Shown: one piece after another, positions 10,420 through 18,716 of the stretch
How positions within the stretch are numbered: the stretch's first letter is position 1
Layout of the letters: each line of letters opens with the position of its first letter
NCBI GenBank assembly: GCA_022565805.1
Contig: JAIULZ010000014.1
Span: 1-44,934 of the forward strand
DNA: 44,934 bases
From: Balneolales bacterium
Lineage (GTDB): Bacteria; Bacteroidota; Rhodothermia; Balneolales; Cyclonatronaceae
Direction of reading: 5' to 3'
Made by a program: the position numbers and the translations under genes
The notes under the pieces: generated by a model
Told to the model about the DNA's origin: nothing
The model's database searches: none
Seen by the model: only the letters and a program-made list of their open reading frames with translations

Positions 10420-10647
10420 ATGATGCGCTATCTCATTTTTTTCATCATACTATTTTTATTAATACGATGGGCTTCTCATGCTTATTTTAACCGACCTGCT
10501 ATGCGAGGAAAAAGCGGTAACAGCAATGCAGCCAAACGGCCGGCAGACCCAGGTTCTTCAAAAGATTATTCGGCTATCGAAGATGCTGAGTTTGAGGAAA
10601 TCGAGCTAAAAAAAGAGGATAAAAAAACATCTGGTATGAACCCCTGA
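10420..10647 (+). CDS. Small single-pass membrane protein of unknown function
   Basis: A 75-residue product starts directly after the kinase stop codon with ATGATG, so either codon may be used. Residues 3-17 (RYLIFFIILFLLIRW) form one membrane helix at the N-terminus. The remainder is a polar, acidic and lysine-rich tail (about residues 45-70) that is probably disordered. The plan is like the small DUF4834-type proteins of Bacteroidota, but I cannot confirm that from sequence. The zero-base spacing suggests coupling to the upstream operon. Confidence 0.65.
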   Translation: MMRYLIFFIILFLLIRWASHAYFNRPAMRGKSGNSNAAKRPADPGSSKDYSAIEDAEFEEIELKKEDKKTSGMNP

Positions 10648-10705
10648 TTTTTGTAGCAACTCTTTTGCAACTACACCTTTATTTAGTTCTTTAAGCAAAG
10701 TAGTA

Positions 10706-10736
10706 TTGATTTCAGATGAAAGTTACCTTATATTTG
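10706..10736 (+). promoter_or_regulatory. Bacteroidota-type promoter of tRNA-Leu(GAG)
   Basis: TTG (10706-10708), a 20-base spacer and TATATTTG (10729-10736) form an exact match to the TTG / TAnnTTTG promoter of Bacteroidota. The element ends 11 bases before the tRNA 5' end, as expected for a tRNA promoter with a short leader. Confidence 0.7.
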
Positions 10737-10747
10737 GAATCTTCCTT

Positions 10748-10831
10748 GCCCTGGTGGTGAAATTGGTAGACACGCCATCTTGAGGGGGTGGTGCTGGAAA
10801 CGGCGTGCTGGTTCGACTCCAGTCCAGGGCA
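10748..10831 (+). tRNA. tRNA-Leu (anticodon GAG)
   Basis: The acceptor stem pairs GCCCTGG (10748-10754) with CCAGGGC (10824-10830), with discriminator A at 10831. The anticodon stem 10775-10779/10787-10791 encloses the loop TTGAGGG, giving anticodon GAG (10782-10784), which reads CUC/CUU. A long variable arm, the D-loop (AATTGGTAGA) and the T-arm GTTCGACTC fit tRNA-Leu. CCA is not encoded. Confidence 0.96.
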
Positions 10832-10889
10832 CATAGCTATAAACAATACTGTTCGGGTTTCTCAGAAACTGAAATGGTCGTTCGTTATG

Positions 10890-10926
10890 AAATATCAATC
10901 TACAAAGATTGATATTTTCGTTTTTA
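10890..10926 (+). terminator. Terminator-like hairpin after tRNA-Leu(GAG)
   Basis: A perfect 11-bp A/T-rich stem (10890-10900 with 10907-10917), a 6-nt loop and a trailing T-rich run lie between the two tRNA genes. The low GC content of the stem makes it a weak terminator; it could also be a spacer structure used in processing. Confidence 0.4.
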
Positions 10927-10979
10927 AGAAGTATTTTGCAAATCTGTCAGATTTTTGGTTCGGTTTTAACCTACCAAAT

Positions 10980-11061
10980 GCGAGAGTGGTGGAATTGGTA
11001 GACACGCTAGATTTAGGATCTAGTGCTGCAAGGCGTGGGGGTTCGAGTCCCCCCTCTCGTA
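10980..11061 (+). tRNA. tRNA-Leu (anticodon UAG)
   Basis: The acceptor stem GCGAGAG (10980-10986) pairs with CTCTCGT (11054-11060) with a G-U closing pair; the discriminator is A at 11061. The anticodon stem CTAGA/TCTAG encloses loop TTTAGGA, anticodon TAG (11014-11016), reading CUA and CUG-type codons. A long variable arm and GTTCGAGTC T-loop are present. CCA is not encoded. Confidence 0.96.
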
Positions 11062-11622
11062 CTCCACAGATTTTTTAAAGGCAACATACTGATTCATCTC
11101 TTTCGGCAGATGACAAAAATAATATCCTTTTGATCGGGGCGAACAGCACTTAGTAAACGACCACATTTTTACCATCAGCCAAGCTGAACAATTGCAAACC
11201 TGCTTCAATTTCATTCGTTTGCTTTGCCTCACCCAAGAATTCCAGATCAAGATTATTGCTTAGTTTTAGCAACTTCTCATTTACACAATGCAGATGTTAT
11301 TTTCCCAAGCCGCAAGAGCAACAATCAGATTGACGCCTTTCTGAATTCGGGATTCTTTAAACTCCCTGTTAAATTCTTACTCACTGCATTGTGCATAGAT
11401 CTTTTCTATAAATGCACAGGAAGCCTTTTTATCTATGATTTCGATCAAAAACTAAAAATGTTATAGATGTGAATTTACAGGTATTGGGTTCATAAAATTT
11501 GAATTTACACAGGTACTAAATAGTACTGCAAACAAAGCTTAACAAGCGTTTTTTTACGCTGCTACCATAGAATATCAGCGTAAACCAAGACTACTTCACT
11601 TAAACCACTAATATCGATATTC
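11062..11622. other. Gene-poor region between tRNA-Leu and tig
   Basis: This 560-base stretch has no convincing complete gene. On the minus strand 11150-11296 is an open frame of 48 codons without an ATG whose translation is protein-like; it may be a remnant. Closer to tig, two near-copies of GAATTTACAGGT (11471-11482 and 11501-11514, the second with a 2-base insertion) lie about 110-150 bases before the tig start and may be regulatory. The sequence starts directly at a tRNA 3' end, a common integration site, but I see no integrase or duplicated tRNA end. Confidence 0.4.
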
Positions 11623-12903
11623 GTGAATATCTCCGTTGAAAATATTACTTCCGTAGACAAGAAAATTGTTATTGAAGCCGACCAAAGCGACTTAGGTCCC
11701 CGCATTGATAAAGCGTTGCGCAAGTATCGCAGACAAATGAATATCCCTGGTTTCAGATCAGGAACCGCTCCAATGGGGCTCATTAAAAAAAGAATTGGTA
11801 AAGAAGTTGAAAATGAACAGATAGACGAATTCGTTCAGGAAACATTTCAAAAGGAAATAATCCCCAATCATAGCCCCGTGGGCGAGCCCGAAATGTCTAA
11901 ACTGGAATATAATGATGGGAAACTACTTGTTGAGTTCCTAATCGGCGTTAAGCCGGAGTTTGAGCTCACCGATATATCTTCTGTAGAAGTAGATAAACTT
12001 GTGCATGATGTAACCGATGAAGAAGTCGAAAAAGAATACGAATTCACATTACGGAGATCTGCAGAATGGTCTGAAACAGAAGAACCCGCTACAGAAGACA
12101 GCCGTGTTACCGCAGATGTGGTTAAACTTGATGCCAATGGCGAAGAAACAGAAGATCGCGACGACGATATGGAGCTAGATCTTAAGAGCCAGTCAAGTAC
12201 TGATTACAAACCACTTATAGGTAAAAAGAAGGGTGAGTCCGTTACTATTGAAATGGGTGAAGGCGATGATAAAGAGACCTTTAAAGTAACGCTTAAGGCT
12301 GTTAAAACGCACACTATGCCCGAAACTAACGAAGAGTTTTTTAAGCAGAACAGTCGTGATGAAGCTACAAATGAAGAAGAATTCAAAAGTTTCTTAAAAA
12401 GCCGAATTCAAGATTACTTCGATTCTACATCCGATGATCTTTTAAAAGATAAGCTGGTTATGAATCTGGTTGAATCCCACGATTTTGAAGTCCCGAAAAA
12501 TATTGCAAAGCAAATTCTTAGCGATAGAATTGAGCGCCTGAAACAGGAAAACAACGGCGAAATCCCTGCTGGATTCAACGAAGAAGATTATGTGCAGGAA
12601 AATGCCACGACACTTAAAAATGAAGGGAAATGGACCTTTATAGTATCCAGATTAATCGATCAGTATCCCGAAACAGAGATTAATGCCGAAGATATCGATA
12701 ACTTTTTCCAGCTTGAAGCTGCAAAAATGGGGCTTCCCGCCGAAATGCTGAAGAATTTCTACGCTTCGCAGTCCGAGCAACTGGAGAACCTACGCATGCG
12801 TATTCGCACCGATAAGCTTTTCGCTAAACTAATGGATGAGGTTAAGATTAACGAATTAAGCAAAGAAGATTACGAAACAAAATACTCGAATAAGGAAGCG
12901 TAA
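11623..12903 (+). CDS. tig: Trigger factor (ribosome-associated chaperone and prolyl isomerase)
   Basis: Trigger factor docks at the ribosome exit tunnel and shields nascent chains. At 426 residues it is of normal length. The ribosome-binding loop is seen as GFRSGTAP at residues 43-50, equivalent to the GFRxGxxP motif, although the arginine-lysine part is shifted to GLIKKRIG. A middle FKBP-like domain (about 150-240) is shortened or diverged, with acidic inserts (EDRDDDMELD). The C-terminal helical arms run from about 250 to 426. The start is GTG at 11623, giving the usual N-terminus. tig-clpP-clpX is a common order in bacteria. A 250-base gap before clpP suggests a separate promoter there. 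Confidence 0.95.
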   Translation: MNISVENITSVDKKIVIEADQSDLGPRIDKALRKYRRQMNIPGFRSGTAPMGLIKKRIGKEVENEQIDEFVQETFQKEIIPNHSPVGEPEMSKLEYNDGKLLVEFLIGVKPEFELTDISSVEVDKLVHDVTDEEVEKEYEFTLRRSAEWSETEEPATEDSRVTADVVKLDANGEETEDRDDDMELDLKSQSSTDYKPLIGKKKGESVTIEMGEGDDKETFKVTLKAVKTHTMPETNEEFFKQNSRDEATNEEEFKSFLKSRIQDYFDSTSDDLLKDKLVMNLVESHDFEVPKNIAKQILSDRIERLKQENNGEIPAGFNEEDYVQENATTLKNEGKWTFIVSRLIDQYPETEINAEDIDNFFQLEAAKMGLPAEMLKNFYASQSEQLENLRMRIRTDKLFAKLMDEVKINELSKEDYETKYSNKEA

Positions 12904-13153
12904 TACAAAGAGATTTTGTGGTATAAGGCACGTCTGATGCTTCTTTATTGTTGTTTTGCAAGATCACATTATTAGCAGATTTAAATACTGTTTAATCGTA
13001 TTCAAAACTGTACATTAATAAATCAGCAAAACATTATATCATTCTTTGGTCTAATTGATCTGATTTTTTACTCTATTTTAGAAGATTAAAACGCAGATTT
13101 AATTTTTACAGGCCTCCCGATTACAACATTCGAAATTATTATAGCAAGCTATT

Positions 13154-13804
13154 ATGCATATACCTAAACAACCCGTTTTCGATCCCGTATCTTTCGATCC
13201 GGCTTACAGCACACAGATTTCCAATAATCTGGTTCCAATGGTTATTGAAACCACTTCAAGAGGAGAAAGAGCCTACGATATTTATTCCAGGCTTTTAAAA
13301 GACAGAATTATTATGCTGGGAACGCCAATTAATGATGCCGTTGCCGGAAATATTGTGGCTCAGATTCTTTTTCTGGAGTCAGAAGATCCCGAAAAAGATA
13401 TTAACCTCTACATAAATAGTCCCGGCGGTGTTGTTTCTGCTGGTCTGGCAATTTACGATGCTATGCAGTATGTTAAATGCGACGTAGCAACCACCTGTAT
13501 GGGTATGGCAGCCTCTATGGGTGCTGTACTTCTAACTGCAGGTGCTGCAGGCAAGCGTTCTGTGCTTCCTAATGCGAGAGTAATGATTCACCAACCTCTT
13601 GGCGGTGTTCAAGGTCAGGCAAGTGATATCGAAATTGAAGCACGCGAAATTCTTCGTCTTAAGAAATCGTTGAGCCAAATTATTGCAGATCATTCCGGTC
13701 ACACCCTCGAAGAAATTATTCGTGACTCAGATCGTAATAATTGGATGACAGCTGATGAGGCACATAGCTACGGTTTAGTTGATAAGGTTATGAAACGTTC
13801 TTAA
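13154..13804 (+). CDS. clpP: ATP-dependent Clp protease proteolytic subunit ClpP
   Basis: ClpP forms the tetradecameric serine protease chamber that works with ClpX. The 216-residue protein shows the nucleophile serine S121 in GMAASMGA and H146 in MIHQPLGG. The third triad residue, normally aspartate in a RDxxRD motif, aligns with N195 (RDSDRN, codon 13736-13738). Asn at this place is known in some ClpP paralogs such as Listeria ClpP1, and often goes with altered activity. An N-terminal extension of about 25 residues precedes the usual start, perhaps a propeptide. A strong terminator follows, so clpP and clpX are separate transcripts. Confidence 0.97.
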   Translation: MHIPKQPVFDPVSFDPAYSTQISNNLVPMVIETTSRGERAYDIYSRLLKDRIIMLGTPINDAVAGNIVAQILFLESEDPEKDINLYINSPGGVVSAGLAIYDAMQYVKCDVATTCMGMAASMGAVLLTAGAAGKRSVLPNARVMIHQPLGGVQGQASDIEIEAREILRLKKSLSQIIADHSGHTLEEIIRDSDRNNWMTADEAHSYGLVDKVMKRS

Positions 13805-13849
13805 TTAATTGACGTTTCCTGCCATATTAAATTTTACTTTTTTATATCC

Positions 13850-13905
13850 GGCTGTATTTTGCACAAAGCACTTAGCTGCAGTTGTTGTGAATACAGCCTT
13901 TTTTT
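13850..13905 (+). terminator. Rho-independent terminator of clpP
   Basis: A 9-bp stem (GGCTGTATT at 13850-13858, AATACAGCC at 13890-13898) is followed by seven T residues. The loop is 31 nt and contains a possible smaller hairpin. It lies 45 bases after the clpP stop. Confidence 0.75.
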
Positions 13906-14024
13906 AAACACACCTTGCTAATTCAATTCCCGATTAATTTCCAGAATGCTTTTTCGTACTTTGAAGGAGTATTGCTTATGGTGTTTGTTTATAATCGCAT
14001 CACTAAAATTCAAGAACCTTTTAT

Positions 14025-15287
14025 ATGAGTGGTAAATCACGGAAAGACCGTATACATTGCTCCTTTTGCGGGAGATCGTCCAGCCAGGTAAATAGTATGG
14101 TTGCCGGTCCCGACGTTTATATTTGCGACTATTGCATTAACGATGCAGCAGGCATTGTTAAAAACGATCTGGCAAGAAAGGAAAGCAGCAGAACTGAAAA
14201 CTATAAGCCGCTGCTTAAACCTGTAGAAATTAAAACCAAGCTGGATGAATACGTAATTGGTCAGGAATACGCCAAAAAAACATTGTCAGTTGCCGTTTAT
14301 AACCACTATAAACGAATTAGTAATGCAGCAGCCAGCTCGAAAGGCAATGGTGATGATATACAAATAGACAAAAGCAATATTCTGTTACTCGGGCCAACCG
14401 GTTCCGGTAAAACCCTTTTGGCCAGAACACTAGCCAGAATGATTGATGTACCTTTTACTATTGCCGATGCGACTGCCTTAACCGAAGCAGGTTACGTAGG
14501 TGAAGATGTTGAAAGTATTTTATCAAACCTTTTACAGGCAGCGGATTACGATGTTGAGAAAGCCCAGAAAGGTATCGTTTATATTGATGAAGTGGATAAA
14601 GTGGCCCGTAAAAGTGATAACCCGAGTATCACCAGAGATGTTTCAGGAGAAGGGGTGCAGCAAGCACTGCTAAAAATTCTGGAAGGAACAACTGCTAATG
14701 TTCCGCCTAAAGGCGGCAGGAAACATCCCGAGCAAAGCTTTGTTAAGGTAGATACCACAAATATTTTGTTTATTTGTGGTGGAGCTTTCGACGGGCTTGC
14801 TGATGTTATTTCGCGGAGATTATCTACTAGCTCTATGGGTTTTCATAGCACAAATCAGGTAAAGTTCGATAAAACTCATCCCGATATCTTTACATTTACC
14901 GAGCCGGAAGATCTTCAAAAATTTGGCCTTATACCCGAATTGATTGGCCGGCTACCTGTAATTTCAGGATTGCATGAACTGGATCGTGAAACACTTATCG
15001 AAATAATGACCAAACCCAAAAACGCTATCGTTAAACAGTACAAAAAGCTGTTTGAATATGAAGGCGTAAAACTGGATTTTGAGGAAGAAGCTCTCGAAGC
15101 TATCGTTAAAAAAGCAATGGCTCGCAAAACAGGAGCACGTGGACTCAAATCAATTATGGAAAAATCTATGCTTGATATTATGTTCACCCTTCCTACTATG
15201 CGGAATATAGACCGTTGTGTTATTACACGTTCTACTATCGAAGATGATGCACCTCCTGTTTATGAAAAAAGGAAAGCATCTGCTTAA
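14025..15287 (+). CDS. clpX: ATP-dependent Clp protease ATP-binding subunit ClpX
   Basis: ClpX is the AAA+ unfoldase that feeds substrates to ClpP. The N-terminal zinc-binding domain has four cysteines (C12, C15, C34, C37). Walker A (GPTGSGKT) is near 124-131, the pore loop GYVGED near 163-168, and Walker B ([10 protein letters not shown]) near 182-191. Sensor-type residues follow, and the IGF-loop region that docks on ClpP is likely in the segment before GRLPVISGL. At 420 residues the length is normal. The ATG at 14025 is 120 bases past the clpP terminator. A strong terminator follows the gene. Confidence 0.98.
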   Translation: MSGKSRKDRIHCSFCGRSSSQVNSMVAGPDVYICDYCINDAAGIVKNDLARKESSRTENYKPLLKPVEIKTKLDEYVIGQEYAKKTLSVAVYNHYKRISNAAASSKGNGDDIQIDKSNILLLGPTGSGKTLLARTLARMIDVPFTIADATALTEAGYVGEDVESILSNLLQAADYDVEKAQKGIVYIDEVDKVARKSDNPSITRDVSGEGVQQALLKILEGTTANVPPKGGRKHPEQSFVKVDTTNILFICGGAFDGLADVISRRLSTSSMGFHSTNQVKFDKTHPDIFTFTEPEDLQKFGLIPELIGRLPVISGLHELDRETLIEIMTKPKNAIVKQYKKLFEYEGVKLDFEEEALEAIVKKAMARKTGARGLKSIMEKSMLDIMFTLPTMRNIDRCVITRSTIEDDAPPVYEKRKASA

Positions 15288-15841
15288 AAAGGTTACTTAG
15301 CTATTTGAATTAGTGTCAGACGGTAAAGCACACTTTAATTAATGATCAAATTTGAGTTACCTTATTTCCCGGCAATCATAAGACCAAAACTCTTGAGTTA
15401 TCCTGCGAAGGATAACTCTTTTTTTTGTCCATAAACTCGTGCATCTGAATATGAGATAACAGAATCTTGCACCAAACGTATCACAAAAAATACTAAGCTT
15501 ACCAAAAAGGGTCTTAGAAGGCTTTGAAAAAGCTTCTATTTTGTTAGTAATTGATTTTAGTACAAAAATACACCAAGGGTGTAGACTATCTATTCGAGAA
15601 TTTTTTACTCCACGAATAATGGCGTGCAATAGTGTGATTTTGACATGCCTTCTCCTATTGTAAAATGATTGAATACCGGCTCATTTATCATTCTAAATGA
15701 ATTATCTTATTTAGATAAGAGAATGCCATTTAAAAGCAATATATTTATTCTTATACAATACAGGATATCCGACGCATGAGTTTAATAAGGAATAAGACGG
15801 ATTAATAAACGTTTTCAAAAGCTTTCTAAGATAATTTTGCC
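15288..15841. other. Gene-free region between clpX and the DUF721 gene
   Basis: About 550 A/T-rich bases contain the clpX terminator and no plausible gene. TAATTTTG (15832-15839) matches the TAnnTTTG consensus, but it touches the start codon of the next gene and has no TTG at the expected distance, so I give it little weight. Confidence 0.5.
15395..15426 (+). terminator. Rho-independent terminator of clpX
   Basis: A perfect 9-bp stem (GAGTTATCC at 15395-15403, GGATAACTC at 15410-15418) with a 6-nt loop TGCGAA is followed by eight T residues. Confidence 0.85.
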
Positions 15842-16138
15842 ATGAGTCCATATTCTAAAAAACCCCGTGCCATTGGCGATTTATTAAAATCGTATCTTAA
15901 TGAACATCCCGAACAGATTCGGGTTAAAAGAGCTATGGCAATGGCTGTATTACCAGAGGTTGCAGGTACTAAAATTATGGGTCATATACTGGAAACATGG
16001 CTCAAGCAGGGCACTCTTTTTATAAGAACCGATTCTCAGGTTTGGAGACAGGAACTTCATTTCCAACGTACAGAGCTGCGCGAAAAGTTAAACAAACGTG
16101 TACAGCTTGATGTTATAGACGAAATTATTGTTAAATAA
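15842..16138 (+). CDS. DUF721 / DciA-like protein
   Basis: This 98-residue protein carries the DUF721 domain across nearly its whole length: an N-terminal helix (IGDLLKSYL), a second helix around VLPEVAG, then strand-rich ILETWLKQGTLFIRTDSQVWRQEL and a C-terminal LREKLN helix. The DciA clade of this family interacts with the replicative helicase DnaB and can replace DnaC or DnaI loaders. No other loader gene is in the window, so a helicase-loading role is an inference. It is 26 bases from the YbbR gene, so both likely share a transcript. Confidence 0.82.
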   Translation: MSPYSKKPRAIGDLLKSYLNEHPEQIRVKRAMAMAVLPEVAGTKIMGHILETWLKQGTLFIRTDSQVWRQELHFQRTELREKLNKRVQLDVIDEIIVK

Positions 16139-16164
16139 CTGCTTAATTAACGTTTTTCAAAAGT

Positions 16165-17163
16165 ATGTCCCGATTCTATAATTTTATTGAAAAAATACGG
16201 GGAAAGCTTCAGTTACCTCACTCTTCCGCTGCCAATAAAGGGTCGGAAATGCAGCAGTCTGAAAAATTAATCGTTTTTGTTTTTGCGTTTAGTATTGCAG
16301 CCGGCCTTTGGCTTTTAATCAACTTAGGCAGAGATTTTGTTGTTACCGTTCAGATTCCGCTCTCTTACGGAGAATTCCCGGAAAATATGGCACCTGTACA
16401 GCAACTACCCGATTATACTACAGCGACCTTTACAGGAGAAGGCTGGAAACTTCTTAATTTATACGGCAATTTACCAGCAGTAATGGTAGACCTTGATCTG
16501 TCCAATACAAATCTATATGATACCATTCAGCTTCAAATGGCTTCTGCTCAGGATATTAGTCTTGCCAGAGTAGAACCTGCTGCTGTAACGGTAGAAATGG
16601 AAGAGGCCCTTAGCCGTAGAGTTCCCGTAAAAAGTAATATAGACCTGCAAATTCGCAGGCAGTTTGGTCTTATTGGTGAGCCAAGACTTATCCCAGATAG
16701 TGTAACTGTGTCGGGAGCCCGTTCTTTAGTAGAAAATATTAAAAGCTGGCCTACACGCACCGTTACTTTAGAAAATTTGAATCAGTCTTTCAGTACTGAG
16801 ATACAATTAGAACAAAGTAATGAACTAGTTCGATTAAGCCACTCCAGCGTTCTGCTCGATGCACAAATCGCTGAGTTTACAGAAGGTGAACTTAGAATTC
16901 CGGTAGAACTAGAGGGTACCCCAAGACATGGCAGAGTTGCATTGTCACCATCTATCATTACGGTTCGTTATAATGTTCCTGTTTCGCAATACAGGCAATC
17001 CAGAGAGCGGCTTCTTATAAGGGCTGTTGTTAATTATACAGATATAGAAAGTGATAACACTGGTTTTATCGAGCCTGTTGTTATTGTTGAAAGTAATGAG
17101 CTAAACGTTAGCATTCGCTCAGTAAGCCCAAGACGACTTTCTTATTTTCTTGTAATCGACTAA
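16165..17163 (+). CDS. YbbR-domain membrane protein
   Basis: A 332-residue protein with a cytoplasmic N-terminus, one transmembrane helix (about residues 34-54) and a periplasmic region made of YbbR-like repeats. Each repeat is a beta-rich unit with a Val-Pro start and a P(D/A)SVTVSGA-type strand, clearest around LIPDSVTVSGARSLVENI (about 176-193). YbbR proteins are usually the partner of the CdaA diadenylate cyclase (CdaR-like), but no cyclase is in this window. The stop codon lies inside a perfect 16-bp inverted repeat that separates it from the convergent ispH gene. Confidence 0.85.
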   Translation: MSRFYNFIEKIRGKLQLPHSSAANKGSEMQQSEKLIVFVFAFSIAAGLWLLINLGRDFVVTVQIPLSYGEFPENMAPVQQLPDYTTATFTGEGWKLLNLYGNLPAVMVDLDLSNTNLYDTIQLQMASAQDISLARVEPAAVTVEMEEALSRRVPVKSNIDLQIRRQFGLIGEPRLIPDSVTVSGARSLVENIKSWPTRTVTLENLNQSFSTEIQLEQSNELVRLSHSSVLLDAQIAEFTEGELRIPVELEGTPRHGRVALSPSIITVRYNVPVSQYRQSRERLLIRAVVNYTDIESDNTGFIEPVVIVESNELNVSIRSVSPRRLSYFLVID

Positions 17164-17203
17164 TGATTGAGTTGTTCAATTTTGTTTAACAACTCAATCA
17201 TTA
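17161..17203. terminator. Perfect 16-bp inverted repeat between ybbR and ispH
   Basis: Arms 17161-17176 and 17188-17203 are perfectly complementary around an 11-nt loop. The first arm begins with the TAA stop of the YbbR gene. The stem is A/T-rich and no clean T-run follows on either strand, but its place between convergent genes suits a bidirectional end-of-transcript structure. Confidence 0.55.
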
Positions 17204-17240
17204 GAGCACGATTCATCAATTAAGCCATGCAATTTTCCAC

Positions 17241-18485
17241 TTACGCTGGCTCATGTCGAAATTCCGACATGACTTCATCAAGCTGTCTTACTTTCTTGAA
17301 ATAGCTTAGAACTTTTAGCATCACTTCGTCTACAAGAACATCCGGACATGAGGCACCCGATGTTATGGCTACTTTTAATGGCCTGTCTTTAGGAATTTTA
17401 AGCCAGTCGCGACTGATTAATACCTCTTTTTTCCATTGGTCAAAATGATGAATTTCGTGCGGCGACTTCATTTCTGAAGCATCCCTAATCTGATAGGTAG
17501 GGAAAGACTGTTCTAAAAGCTCAGTAAGGTGCATGGTGTTTGAAGAATTATATCCTCCAACAACTAGCGCAAAGTCTGCATCGGTTGCAAGTAAAGACCT
17601 TGTTGCGCCTTGATTCTCGTTGGTAGCATAGCAGAGTGTATCTGAAGTATCTGCAAAATGATTCTTGATATTTTCTTCCCCATACTTTTGTAAAGCCGCA
17701 TCTTTTAGGATATCCATTACAGTCTGTGTTTCGGTCGCAAGCATAGTAGTTTGATTTATTACGCCAAACTTGTTGAGGTCTTTCAGCGGATTGAATCCTG
17801 GCGTGCATTTATGCGAAAAATACGTTTCAAAATCGGACAGCGGTCTCTTTTCAAGCATAATATCGGCCAGGATTTGTGCTTCCTCCGGGTTTAATACTAC
17901 AACAACCGCCGAAGATGCCGCGGCACTATGCGAAAATGTTGCTCTTGTTTCTTCATGAGTATGTTTGCCATGTATAACCAGCGCGTTTTCTTTCTTCCCA
18001 AGCTGGTTTCCTCTTTTCCAAACTTTTTCTACAAACGGGCAAGTAGTATCGAACTGATATGGGTTTATTCCGCGGGACTCCAGTTTTTTCTGAATTTCTA
18101 TGGTTGTACCGAATGCCGGCACAATTACTATATCATCTTCGTGCAACGATTCTATTGGTATGCGTACGGTTCCATCTGTATCAAAAAGAAATTGTACGCC
18201 CCGCCCCAATAAATCTTCATTAACAGTCGGGTTATGAATCATTTCACTGAGCAGATATATATTCTTATCCGGATTATCTTCAATTGTTCTGTAGGCAATA
18301 TCAATTGCATTTTCTACTCCGTAGCAAAAACCAAAGTGCCGGGGAATAATAAAATGCACGGGCCCGAAGTCTGCAACAACAGGATCCAGGTCTTTTTTCC
18401 GGGGATCCAGTATTTGTCTGGATTCCTTTATTTGACGGATAATATTTGAGTTATAAATTGCGGGTATGTCGAATTTGCGTGCCAT
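17241..18485 (-). CDS. ispH: 4-hydroxy-3-methylbut-2-enyl diphosphate reductase IspH
   Basis: IspH is the last enzyme of the MEP isoprenoid pathway and makes IPP and DMAPP with an Fe-S cluster. The three cluster cysteines are C54 (in GFCYG), C149 (in TTCPF) and C285 (in TLCYAT). Histidine and Gln/Thr/Glu substrate-binding blocks are intact: HGKHTHEETRATFSH near 172-186 and NQTTMLATE near 244-252. At 414 residues it is of the long type seen in cyanobacteria, plants and some Bacteroidota relatives, not the about 310-residue E. coli type. It lies 231 bases downstream of smc on the same strand. Confidence 0.97.
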   Translation of the reverse strand: MARKFDIPAIYNSNIIRQIKESRQILDPRKKDLDPVVADFGPVHFIIPRHFGFCYGVENAIDIAYRTIEDNPDKNIYLLSEMIHNPTVNEDLLGRGVQFLFDTDGTVRIPIESLHEDDIVIVPAFGTTIEIQKKLESRGINPYQFDTTCPFVEKVWKRGNQLGKKENALVIHGKHTHEETRATFSHSAAASSAVVVVLNPEEAQILADIMLEKRPLSDFETYFSHKCTPGFNPLKDLNKFGVINQTTMLATETQTVMDILKDAALQKYGEENIKNHFADTSDTLCYATNENQGATRSLLATDADFALVVGGYNSSNTMHLTELLEQSFPTYQIRDASEMKSPHEIHHFDQWKKEVLISRDWLKIPKDRPLKVAITSGASCPDVLVDEVMLKVLSYFKKVRQLDEVMSEFRHEPA

Positions 18486-18716
18486 AATGCAAGAATTTGA
18501 AAGTAGAGCAATTGAAAAAAAGCTCTTTTTTTCGGATAAAATATTATTTAGAGATATCTGTATAAGAAGGCTATGAATAATCTTCTATTTCATTTGTATT
18601 CAACGCCAGATTCCCGCAAGATCGGGGTAAAAAAACAGAAGACGTGTAATCGATAGGTTTCAAAGCCTTCTGCATCAGCATAATAAAACAATTGGTATCC
18701 TCTTACCGTGCCTTTA

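Noticed and set aside
10788-11078. Open frame of 96 residues across both tRNA-Leu genes
   Set aside because: It reads through two complete tRNA structures.
11020-11250. Minus-strand open frame of 76 residues
   Set aside because: Its C-terminal end is the complement of the tRNA-Leu and the rest is not protein-like in that frame.
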